Source: Lithospermum erythrorhizon (lineage: Eukaryota > Streptophyta > Magnoliopsida > Boraginales > Boraginaceae). Taken from it: a DNA stretch of 64,000 nucleotides. The stretch is from the NCBI GenBank assembly GCA_019722365.1, contig JADFUC010000374.1:413317-477316 (forward strand), given 5' to 3'. Each line of letters begins with the position of its first letter. The stretch's first letter is position 1. This document shows, piece by piece, positions 47,199 through 58,531 of this stretch. Made by a program: the position numbers and the translations under genes. The notes under the pieces were generated by a model. That model was not told where the DNA came from. It did not search any database and saw only the letters and a list, made by a program, of their open reading frames with translations.

Positions 47199-47702
47199 AC
47201 TCAAGTTTGATGTATTTTATCTAGTTTGATTGTGTGTTGACATAGTTGTTAGTTAATTTGATTATTTCATGATTTATATTGATTAAATTGAATATATAAT
47301 ATGAAAATCAATACGTTTACATACGTATATCATAGCGGCTAGAATCATCGTTTGATGTATTGATTTTGATGATTTGATGTTTATTTAATTGTTCGTGAAT
47401 TAGAAAAGTTAAAAATTGATTAGTTGCATTTTAATTTGAGGTAGAATTATTTTTGATTTTACAGAGACGGTTAGAAATTTCATAAAATTACGAAATTAAA
47501 TTTGTGTGTTCATGACCTTTTGAGGTTCATCTCAGTTTTCGAATTTTTTGAATTTTTCAAGTACTACGAAAATTTAATTTTAATTGTTTTGAGTTTAATC
47601 TAAACTAAGTATTTTTGATGAAATATCAATTGGAAATATTCATTGTAGTCGAATCGATTTTTTGAATTTTTAGAGCCTCCAAATCATTTTTACAAAGTTG
47701 CA

Positions 47703-47888
47703 GTGTCTGGAAAAACCAATGAATTACCAAATGAGTCGCGAACTTTGGGCACCGTGCGGGCGTCGGTGCGAATAACGCGTTCCGGCCACACAGGCGTAAC
47801 TCACCGACACGACCTCACGACGCGAGCGTGTGGTGGCGGAGGCAGTCGTTTTGCCGTTGAAGTTCGTCTTCCATTTAGAAAATCTTAA
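47703..47888 (+). other. GC-rich island with short ORF in the element A leader
   Basis: An ATG-initiated frame of 61 codons (MSGKTNELPNESRT onward) lies in a ~200-base GC-rich patch inside otherwise very AT-rich leader DNA. It starts about 505 bases after the primer-binding site. Element D has a GC-rich ORF of 70 codons about 533 bases after its site. The protein sequences do not obviously align, so the conserved thing may be composition or RNA structure. The rest of the leader (47199-49145) holds no other gene. Confidence 0.35.
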
Positions 47889-49145
47889 ATGTATTTTATG
47901 TAATTATTTTAGAGTTTTAAAATTAGTAGTAATTATTAATTTTGATTTAAATGTTAAATCATAAATTTTATCATTACAAGATAATTGGATATATCTTGAA
48001 TGACATTAAATTTGATTTATATTTCCACTTTCATAGTATTTTAGATTTAATTGATAATTTTAAATATTTTCATAGTAACTTTAAATTTTGAATTTTAAGA
48101 TTAATTATTTATAAGTAATATTCCATAATTTAAGAGCTTAGTAATTATTGGCAATAATTATCATTAATCATGTGAATATATATTTAAATTTAAAATTTAT
48201 ATTAATTGATAATTAATTGTAAATTATGGAGTAATTAATTAACCCGATTATAGACACATTTATTTTCATTTCATTTAATATATGACATTAAGTGCATTTA
48301 TTTGTTTGATGTGTTGCATATATATATTGTTATGGAATGGAATGAGTCAATATATATATGACCCGTTTTTCCGGTATAAATGCCAAGTATTGTTGTAAAT
48401 AACTGATGAGTAGTATTATATTATTTTATTTTATTTTCTTGTTTCTCCCACAATTTTGCATCTTTATCTAAGTTAGGATTAGTGTATTTTAATTATAATT
48501 CAAGACGAAGCTTGGTGGAAATTGCGGAAGCGGAAGACAAAGAAATTGTAATAGGCAAATGTTGGTTTGAGTTTTGAAAATGTAATAGGGCTAAAGATCA
48601 TATCATACTCCTCTTGAATGTGCGTACTTGTTTTATTTTTCATATTTGTACATATGCTTGATTGTAACACAATTGCGGTAAAATAAGCAATGTAATAATA
48701 ATCTCACCATTTAAAATTTAAGCAGCGTGTCGAACCAATTTTAAAGTTGTGAAATCAGTTGCATCATCTGGGCACACTATGATGGCGAGTATTCTGATTT
48801 TAATTTGATATGACAATGGATCATGTTAGTGATTTCCACTGCGTTGTAGGCTTTCAGATGATCACTCAAAGTAATTATTTGGTTTAAATTGTATGATTAG
48901 CAGGTTTGTAGAATCTGAGAGTCGGAGTAGCATCTTGAATAGTATGCTAGCGCTTGAAAGTATGTAGTTTTACATAGTGGTTGATAACCTACTATTATCT
49001 TTGGATTCAAAATGTATGCAGTGTTGCCGTTTGGATTTAAAGTATAATAGGTCTTATTAATATATTTACGTGAATTTGTAAGTGTTTAACATGATAATTT
49101 CTTGATTACGTTGTAACTTTATTTACTTATTCTTGTAGAATTATA

Positions 49146-49985
49146 ATGGCTACACAGAACTTCGCTTAAGCTCAGCACTTGAAAAGTGCAAAATTTGAAT
49201 ATTTCAATTTTGGTGGTCTCGAAACTTGAGTCATTCTCAGTAAGAGGCTTGGAATCGTCTTTGAGCAATAGGGTTCTCTGAAACCTAAGCCAATGGTGCC
49301 TCCCACATTCGGAAGGGATCCCCACAAAAGGACAAGTCCTAATGTTGTGGATGTCCAATGTCTCGTACTTGCACCAATATGGAACGCCGTTCAAATTCAA
49401 TATGAAAAGGTGAAGCGTATGACATATCTGAAGCAACTTGAGAAATTATTCCGAAAGGAAGCTAGAAAGCGAGAATATGACACCGTCTGTACCGTGAATG
49501 ACAGGCGGGAAACGAGACATGCAGCAGTCTCGTATCATTAAAATGATTGGCTTAGTCGTCGACTCAGCGCCCAGAGCCTTGAGTGTCTGAAGCCATTTGT
49601 GGATACCGTCTAAAGTCTCTTCAGAACAAATTCTCTCGGTTTGTCATGAACTTCAATATGCACAAGTTTGGAGTTGTCTCTAAGCAGGCGCATAAGATGA
49701 TCCGCAGAATCTTTGAGGCAGTCGGGTAAGACCACTCCTTACGTTTTGGTGGTCCCGAAACAAGAAGAATCGAGAAGAAGAAAGTTTACCAACAAAGCCA
49801 GGGTTCGATGAATCCCAGTTGTTGAGCAGGGAGAACACTAGGAAGGATGACGAATGTCATTATTGTGGGAAGCTACGTCATTGGAAGTCAAACTGCTGAG
49901 GGATTCGCGAGATGATAGGGAAGAATGGTCTCGCGACAGCCTCGACTACGGTGTATGTTATTGAAGTTTTTACAACTTCTAATTC
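49146..49985 (+). pseudogene. Copia gag of element A
   Basis: The ATG at 49146 opens MATQNFA, soon disrupted. The phrase MHKFGVV lies near 49655. A complete CCHC zinc knuckle, CHYCGKLRHWKSNC (C-X2-C-X4-H-X4-C), is encoded at 49855-49896, the family's nucleic-acid-binding motif. Multiple frame breaks are present between these blocks. Confidence 0.8.
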
Positions 49986-50389
49986 TACTTAAAGTGGGTG
50001 AGAGACAGTTTGTGGTTCACCATTATTTGTCGTAATATCATCACGAGAACTTCAGTCAGTAGAACTAGAAAGAGGGAAAAATGGATCTACGTGTGGGAGC
50101 GGCGAAGGTTGTGTACTTGTAGTAGGATCTATCGGTTTAAATTTTCCGAACCTTGTTTGAACTTATCTCAGTTTACTGTATACTTGCAATTTGCGAGAAT
50201 ATTATTGTTTACATTTTGAATAATGATGGTTTTTCATTTCAATAGATCCCAATAATTTAGGATCACCGAGAATGGGTAGTATTTGGTACCGCCTGGGCTT
50301 CCAAAAATGGTCTATTCGTTTTAGACATGATTATTGAATTAGGTATAACATAAACTTAAAAATGGAATAAATCTAATGACAAACCAAAC

Positions 50390-52321
50390 ATACATATGGC
50401 ATTGCAGTGCAGGTCATATTAGCGAGGCGAATCAAAGAAACCCGACTCGGTAGGATACTTGAAGGTTTGATTATGAATCATCTGATAAGTGTGAATCTTG
50501 CCTTAGGGCAAAATGACTAAAGCACCACTTCCTTTGGATTCAATAAAATGATGATTTGTGGAGATAAATACGCTGGCGATGTATGTGGGCGATGAACACA
50601 TCTCTGAAGGAGTTATAACTACTTCGTGGCGTTTGCGTGATTACGGTGAATGCGGTTTGTGTATCACGATGAGACCTGCTTAGTCATGAAAATTCAAGAG
50701 TTCAAAATGAAGTACAAAACTAATTGAACAAGACAATAAAAGATTATAGGTCTGCATTAGGGGTGGAAACATTTAGAATCGCAGTTGATACTAAATCTTA
50801 TAGGTGTGGTATTGTTTCATGACTCACTCCGGCCGAGGCGTCACGGCGCCAATAGGCGTGTGAAAGAGAAATAGAACCCTTCTTATTATGGTTCGGTCTA
50901 TGATGAACTTCTCCAATCTACGGTTAATTTACGGGGATATGCGCCTAGCGCGACATTTACCTTAAAATAGATGTCCAACAAAGTCGTGAGAGAAAACTCC
51001 CCATGACATGGGTTGGGAGATTCCCCGAGTTAGTTTCTGGGATTTGGGAGTGTGAAGAAGCTTATGTTAAAGAGATTAACAAAGGATAAACTTCGCCGTC
51101 GATAAATGTTATTTCATAGGATATCAAAAGAAAAACAGGTTGCTACTACTTCTACCTAAGCATGAGCCAAATCTTCATTGCTAAGATAAGTGTTCTTTGA
51201 AAATGAATATACGTCGAGAGGACTAGAAGTAATGGTGTTCGTCTTGATGAAGCTTCGAGTTGATGAAGTCGATGTCGATCGTAATGAAGAAGCATCGGCC
51301 GCGCCACAATTTCCGCAGCTAACAAGAGATCCGGTCAGTCCATAGAAGTTGTGGAAGAGACAACCATTAAGGAATCAGCCAGGATGCGTCTGTTAGAAGC
51401 GTGGTATGGTGACGCCGTCATTGAAAGTGGCTGAGCCCTTCTTATAAAGCGATAAATAAACGAGGATGTGACAAATGGCAAATAACCCATACAATCGAGA
51501 TAGATTCTATGTACTAGAATAAGGGTTTGGTCCTTGTTGAATTTGCAAATGGGGTTTTTCTATTGAATGTAAATGGGTATTTAAGAAGAAAAACATGATA
51601 AAAGCGGAAGCGTGATGTTTTCAAAGCTAGACTAGTAGTGAAAGGTTTCAAACAAGTTCACGGGCTGGACTATGATGAAACTAACTTCGCGATGGCTATG
51701 CTTAAGAATCCATCCGGATAATCTTAGCCATTGTAGCATTTAAAGCTATGAAATGGCAAATGGATGTAAAGACTACTTTCTGAATGATAAAATTTAGGGA
51801 GATGTGTATATCTGACCTCGGGCTTTACATGTCTAAAGGACCTAGAGGTATACAGAAGTTGCAAAGTCATTTATGGTCTTAGTAGGCATCAGCGGTTGGA
51901 ATCGTTTTGATGAATCAATCAAGATTTTGGTTTAAATGTGAAACGAAGAAAAATTTTGTGTATACAAGAAGGTAAATTAGTTATGTATCATTCGTAGTGT
52001 AATGTCGATGACATAGTATCGTGAAAATAATGTAGGGAATTCTTGAACTCGGTCAAGGGATTGGCTGTAAATGTTTCTCAATGAAGGACTTAGCCGAAGC
52101 CTGATACATGTTTGATAAAGATCCGTCGAGATCGGGTCGGAAGGCTAATTGGACTTTGTCGGGATACATGTGAATAAGATGAGTTCAACATGAAATAATT
52201 CCACGAAGAAGGGTAATCCCCGTGAGGCATTGGAGTTCAAGCTCGGCCGAACACAGTGTCCCACTACTAGTCTTTGAGATGAACAAAATGAAGGGCATTG
52301 CCTTATGCACCGGCAGCTATT
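50390..52321 (+). pseudogene. Copia pol of element A, first part (integrase, RT)
   Basis: GAG-pre-integrase motif WHCSAGHISE at about 50397. RT block FKARLVVKGFKQVHGLDYDE at 51619-51680, then QMDVKTTF at about 51754 and the active-site VDDIVS at 52003-52020. Near 52290-52321 the frame reads KMKGI and then PYAPAAIV, where similarity stops at an LTR of the opposite orientation. The continuation is at 61505. The protease, expected at 49990-50390, is not recognised. Confidence 0.8.
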
Positions 52322-52488
52322 GTGCGATTAATGAGTAAGATCTAGCAATGTTCATAGCAGCAAATTATCATGAGAACCCACACTAGTAATATCTGATTAT
52401 AAGTTGAACACTAAGTTATGATAATCACATTTAACTTAGCGGTAAATGGTGCTACACAATTGTTGCAGCGGGCATGTAAAGTCGCCCC
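52322..52488 (-). repeat. Truncated 3' LTR of element D
   Basis: Landmarks AATTATCATGAGAACC, CACTAGTAATATC, GAACACTAAGTT, GATAATCACATTTAAC and CACAATTG match the start-proximal part of the family LTR in minus orientation. It is cut on the left exactly where element A RT similarity ends (about 52321). Confidence 0.75.
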
Positions 52489-52654
52489 GTTACGTTATAC
52501 CGGCGCTGGTGGTGGGTTTCTGCTGGCAGATGAAGCAATGAGGGAAGATTACTGGGGGTACCATTGAGCACAGGCCTGCTATTCCTATAATATCACGACA
52601 AAATCCAATCAGCCTCCGATCGATGGATCTTTATTCCATGTATATTGTCTTGCT

Positions 52655-53050
52655 TCAAGTCGCCGTTGAAACATTTTGACGATCCTTGGTGAGTTTAGTA
52701 ACTCTCGTTGTTTCCAATGATAGTAATATCATCGACATCTGTTCCAGAATGATACATAACTCCCATATGAATGCCGTTCTTGATGAAACAAACTCTTTGA
52801 CCGATTGATAAACGATAAATTCAACTAGCAGTCTTCTTAAAACCATAAATGGTTTTCTGCAATACCTTCTTGAGTAACTTTTAGGACATGTAAGCTGGAG
52901 GCGTACCAACACATCTTCCTCTAAATTTCCATTCGGCACCGTCATTTGCCATAATGGTCGTAATCCCGGCGATAACAAAAATTATCCGGAACAGACTAAC
53001 GTAATAGCATGGCGGTCTTAAGATCATAGTCCGCTCGTGAGCTTGTTGGC
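52655..53050 (-). pseudogene. Reverse transcriptase remnant of element D
   Basis: A 107-codon minus-strand frame (52655-52978) contains NGNLEEDV, the segment that follows the copia RT DVKTAFLNG motif. In a neighbouring frame GTDVDDITIIGNN lies at about 52713-52745, the active-site VDDI. The switch between frames shows at least one indel. It is a copia RT copy in reverse orientation to that of element A. Confidence 0.75.
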
Positions 53051-56000
53051 TAATCTGGCTTTGAAAACATCAGCGTTCGTGCTTCATGTTTAACTATTTA
53101 TTGATGAAGCGACCCGTTTGGTAAATCAACAAGGACAATCCGTTTTGGTACATGGGGTCCATCTCATTCCATGACTGAACCCCATTTGTCATCCTATTAA
53201 ATAACTGGCACATGAAGGTGGGCTCAAATCATTCTCGACTCGATGAGGCTTTCACCCGTACGGCAGCTACGGTTCTTGGCGATCCACGTTGGTCTCTGAG
53301 ACTGGTTCTTCAGCGGCTCTGTGGATCAGGCTGAGTAAGGTTCTGTGGTGGTAATGAGACCTCTGCGTGGAATGCATCGTATGTTCGTGAGCAACTTCGT
53401 CGAAAGACAATTACCGATGCAATCTTCTGAACAAGTCCTTCTTCGAGAATACTCTGTTACGGCAATGAGATTTTATTCGAGCCGGTAGAAGTGGCTCTTG
53501 TTTCCACTGAATATCCTATGAAAACTGCTGACTGCTCCGGGCTGAGCGCAAATTCATCTTTGTTAATCTCTTAACATAAACTTAACATGAAATCTTAGAA
53601 AACCCAACTTGAAGTCTTCGAACCAGGTTCATGGGGAGTTGCTCTGGCGACTTGATTGGACATACGTTTAGGTAGTGCTGTGGCAGAGTGCTGTCAATGC
53701 TTGACTCAGGCTCGTCATGGGCTCAGAGACCATGTCAGAAAGGGTCATTCTTGCGCCATCAATGGCGGATACTATTTGGAAGAGGATGATGAACAATCTG
53801 TAGATGAGTGTTGGCTCGTGACCAGCCTCCTTCTCCTCTGTCGGACTGAATGTCTTGTTGGTGTTTATGCTGTTGGAACTCCTTGAACCTCAGAGACAAA
53901 TTTGTGTCTCATCGGACTCACAAACATCTGTGGTCATCGTGGAAATGCTGTGGTAGTTATAACCTCCCTCTTCTGCAGAATGTGTTCATTGGCAAATATC
54001 GTCAATGATCCCCGATAAATCGCCACTCATTAAGCCGGTGAGAGCGACCCCAGTCATTTTGAAGGCAAGACTGCGACATCGTGTGATTCATCAAAACTGC
54101 TGGTATTCCACCGGAGTGGGTTTAACTGATTGATTCATGCTCTTGTTCCCTGATGCTACAATGCCATAAATCATGTTTAGTTTAATCGTTAGATATTCAT
54201 TTTAGGGCCCATATTACTATATTTCGTGTCATGTGCAAAATATGAGCCGTTTGAAGGAAGCGATCTGCCCATCTTACCCGTTCTGGTGATCTAAATTCAT
54301 CGGGATATTGAAAATGAAAACCATCATTGTGGCTGAAAACCAAGTATGTTCCCCAATTAACAGGTGCAAGCAGGAGATGGTTAAAACAACATCCCAAACT
54401 AATGGATCTGCGGGACATTTCGCCATTCAATGGCCTTGATCGGCCTCTTCAGTCTTCTAACGGCAGTTCACTGAATGTGAGGAGCCGTAACCAGGTAATC
54501 TGCCTGCAGTGGTGTACAAACGATAACCTCTGTACACTGGGCTTGGTGTTTCATTAAGGCCATTTTTTCCTATCTAGATTAGTTTCCCTCTGAGGGCCAT
54601 TTCAGGTGACCACTTGAGTTCTGATAGTGGCGGATGTCATGCAGAGACACCACTCTTCTCGTCTTCTGACGTTCGCTAGAACAGCAGCAGGTAGAGCGGA
54701 AGACCTCTTATTAAATATCCAAAAACTCATTAGCATCAACAATGGTTATTTGTTTATGAATCTCGTGAGGGCTTGATCGACACTTGTACTGCTATAGCCT
54801 TTGATATACTTAGACATATCGACTAAGCGGATCTGTGGTGATAAAGAACTCTAGCAGGGCTTATACGCGTCAGGAAGTCTGCCTTGGCGGATCATTACCT
54901 CAATGCCTTGTCCCGAGCTGCCCGTATTTTGGCTGCGATCGATGAGGGCCGCGAAAGTTTCGTATTTCTCATGCACGCTCCTTGATTCACTCAAGGCCCC
55001 GATAAATGTCATCTACGTGATACTCGTCATGCAGGCACGAGCTTGGCTCCATCAGTAAGCATAAGACACTTTGCGTTTAGAGAGTCTTGTAACTCTGTGT
55101 TCTTTCAGCAGCGTACACGTATTCAGTGTCCACTAGAGGTCTTATAGAATTTGCTTTATACAGGCGTATTGATCAGTGCAGCAGAACTGACCTTCAACTC
55201 CACGAGACCAGCGTCTCAAAATTTGCACCGTCATTACAGCAGTTAATGTAGTTTGAAAGCGAGTTCTAGAGGTATGATAGTGGTATACATATTAGTTCTA
55301 CAAGAATAAGTAAATAAAATAACGAGGCTAGATGAAACTATCATGCTAAAACACTTACAAATAAATTGTAAGTAAACTAATACTTGAATCTCAAATAATT
55401 GGTATCGAGACCTATTACACTTAAATTCAAGCGGCAACCTTTCTGACTGAATCCGATACTAATAGGTTGTCAACAATTATGTAAACTTCTAACGTTAACA
55501 TCTCCGAGCCGGTTAAGCATACCCAGTCGCTCAAAGTGTTACTAGTTGATCATCACGAAAGCCTGGCGCGATGAAAATCGCAACGTGATCAATATCAAAT
55601 ACAGCGATATGACACCACGCCCGTCAGGTGTGCCCAGTTGATCTTGATTGATTGCGCAACTTTAAGAATTAACTGATACTGCTAGATTTTAATTGGTGAA
55701 TGTGTATTTTCGGCTAAATGCATCTTGCTTAGCATGTCAGCGATATCAGCATGAAAAATAAAACTCGTAATACATTCAGAAAGATATCTGATATATTTTA
55801 GAACACATTCTGATATTTATCAAATACTAACATAAGTCCTAATTCTTATATCTATTATACGGATCCATCGAATTAAAAAGCTGAAGTATCGCGAGTGAAA
55901 TGATCTTAATATCTTCTTGTTACAATATTTTATACTAATCCATCTTAGGCGACTTGACTTTGTGGGTAAAGCGGTAAATAAATAAATCTGAAATATGACT

Positions 56001-57239
56001 CAGGAAGGTCGTTCTGACATTCTGATTCATGACGAAAAATAAATAAATGGGCATCGCATATACCTCCGTTCAATCCACCGTTAAAATATAGGCACTTTAT
56101 TAAATCACATAAATGAACTTAATAAATATTTTAAATGGCATTGGAAAATGCATGTTGTAATTATCAAATTAATTAATCCATTGTAATTACAATATTAAAT
56201 TAATTAATATAAACTCAATTATCATACACGTAGCCAATTAATAATTATTAATAATTAATAACCATATACATATTATAGAAATATTCATCACAAATATATT
56301 CTAAAATACATTAAGTAGTGAAGTATTTACCGTAATTATTTATCGGCTTTAAATTAATTTAAAGATATAATATAAAATTAATTAGTATAATCACGTATTA
56401 ATTACAATTAATTAGTTGATTAAAATGACAAATAATCAATAAAAACTTGAAATATAACTAGTCCCATAATTTTTAGGAAACAAAATAGAATAAATTAGGA
56501 ATTAGGGTTTTTTAAAATTAGAACCTGTATCTTAATGGTGGGCACCGGACGGCCGATGGAGGCTACGATCGACCGCAGCGCCGCCCCTCCGCTGGGTAAA
56601 TCGTCCGACCGTCCATTTGGTACCAAATCACACCGATCCGACACGGAATGGCGCCCGTAGAATTGCTTGGTCGGTCGACGATTTATGGTAATAATACCAT
56701 GGCCCAACTCGGTTTTCAGATTTAATTTAATTCGTTTGTAGAATCGTTTTGGAGACTTTAATATTTTTCAAAATTTATGAAATTCGAACAAGTTAAAACT
56801 CCATAATTTTCTTGAACAAATCCACTGGTCGTTCATTAAAAATAAATTTTGCATATTTAATTATTAATTAAACAGTCAGAAATCTCAAAATTGTTTTGAG
56901 GCACTTAGAAAAAATACAAAGTATATGGTAATGGAGATCTTCGTGCTATCTGGGTTCCAGAAAAAATTAGCTTGTAATTTTACAAAATTTATACACGCCC
57001 CAAACACGTTTTACAAAGCTGTTTTGAAACAAAACCAATTAAATCGTCCTTTTAATTTATGAAACAAAATCCATGTTAAGAAAATATGATGATACATCGT
57101 AAACTTGTAACACATGTGTAATCGATAAGAACATGGTGATTTATTCTCATCATATATTTATCAATTAAATGAACAGAATAATCAAATAAGAGTGATAAAA
57201 CAACGAAGTATAAAATAAATAATCAAAGCAACTTGTAAC

Positions 57240-57252
57240 GGCTCATGATGCC
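57240..57252 (-). other. Primer-binding site of element D
   Basis: On the minus strand this reads GGCATCATGAGCC, close to the usual copia TGGTATCAGAGCC. It lies just after the LTR end. It is better preserved than the site of element A. Confidence 0.6.
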
Positions 57253-57254
57253 GC

Positions 57255-58204
57255 GAAGATAATTACTATGGATATATGAGTATAAATACAAATCCATAGT
57301 TCGAGGATCTTTATAGTATACATTCGTATAAACATATAATTAAATTATATGACGGAGGACTACGGTCTGATGAGGTAAATTCACAAAATCCACAGCTTCT
57401 AAATTCCTGGCAGTAATTTGACTTCCAGCTCCGCATTGTATATCAATAAGTATGATATCTACAGTTAGTCGCGCGAGGAGGGGTTGAATCAAGAACTAAT
57501 CTATGCTAGTAAACAAGGATGAACAAACAGAAAAACCCCAAAATTCTTGGGAGAATTTCGGCCAAAGGGGAAATTCTTTTAGGGTTTTGGTGAAAAGTTT
57601 TTACAAAAAACATAGCAGTGAAAAACCCTAAAGTTTGCTTATATAGGGCTAGGTTAAAGCAAGCCGATAAGCGACCCGTTAAATATTAGCTTGACTCGTT
57701 AACTCATTAGTTAGTTAAGACACTAATGAGTTCTAATGGGATTGAACATTTAATTAAGCTAATTAAATAGTAATGAGTCAATATCGATAATCTTTCAGGA
57801 TTCGATAAATACTAAAATTACTGAACCAATTAAATAACTATTTAATTGATTCTATTCATTCAATTTACATAAAATGTAGAACCAGATGAGAAATACATTT
57901 CTCAATTATATAGTTCTCTTAATTCCTTACATAATCTCTTCAACGTCATTGTATGTGTGTGACATACAGGCTCGGATAATAGTAGTTGTATGATATCTTG
58001 TTGACCAGTACTATTATTATAGCGATTAATGGTAAGATCCTTGATCGCTTCATGGCAACAAATTATCATGAGCCAGCGGCTAGTAATATCTGATTCTTAA
58101 GTTGAGCAGCTAAGTTATGATAATCACGTTCTTATTGGTAAATGAATTGCTACATAATTGTCATGACAGTATATCGTGGAACGATTCTCATTGAGTTTCC
58201 AACA
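57255..58204 (-). repeat. 5' LTR of element D
   Basis: It starts TGTTGGAAACTC at 58204 and can be followed leftward through the landmarks shared with the other copies (GATAATCAC, CTATTATTATCC, CGACCCGTTAA, AAACCCTA). It ends near 57255, next to the primer-binding site. Its 3' stem-loop is at 57265-57300. Confidence 0.75.
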
Positions 58205-58531
58205 TTATGAATACAAAGTTCTTATAGAGATGCCAGTGATCTTATCTCGAATCTTTAATGACACTCGCTTTGAATTCCATCGTTGATCCTTGCTTCAAAT
58301 GTAGTGCCTACAGTTATTCCTTGAGGAGGGATTGAATCTACATTTGTGTTTTCTAGAACATGGATTGATTGGATGAAAAATCAGAAGAATTTTCATTCTT
58401 CCACTTGAATATTTCGTATACATATGGAGGAAGGAAGGAGGAGGGGGAGGAGGAGGAGAATAGGTTTTGTTTTTCATTCTTGAAAACTTATGATGAAAAC
58501 CCTATTAATAGCGTTAAGTAAATCATACTAA
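58205..58531 (-). repeat. LTR copy C, left part
   Basis: This matches the 3'-side part of the family LTR (minus strand), for example GAACATGGATTGAT and CTTCAAATGTAGTGCC, equivalent to 2625-2990 of the solo LTR. It is interrupted on the left by the start of element D (58204) and on the right by the gypsy-like solo LTR (58532). A GGA-rich microsatellite lies near 58425-58465. Confidence 0.75.

Larger units (their letters stand above)
52322..58204 (-). mobile_element. Copia element D, minus strand, nested in element A
   Basis: From the right on the minus strand: 5' LTR 58204-57255, primer-binding site, AT-rich leader to about 55.3 kb, decayed gag-pol, and a remnant of the 3' LTR at 52488-52322. 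LTR and leader are of the same family as element A, in reverse orientation. Only RT is clearly legible. The region 53100-55250 should hold gag, protease and integrase but has only short broken frames (for example 54197-54430) that I cannot assign. Confidence 0.65.

Noticed and set aside
53656..53886. 76-codon plus-strand ORF
   Set aside because: It is antisense to the presumed pol of element D and has no motif.
54197..54430. 77-codon minus-strand ORF (HNDGFHFQYPDEF)
   Set aside because: Looks protein-like but I could not place it in copia pol or any host family. It may be integrase debris of element D, not annotated as a gene.
58295..58477. 60-codon minus-strand ORF with a proline run
   Set aside because: The proline run is a GGA/GAG microsatellite within LTR copy C.
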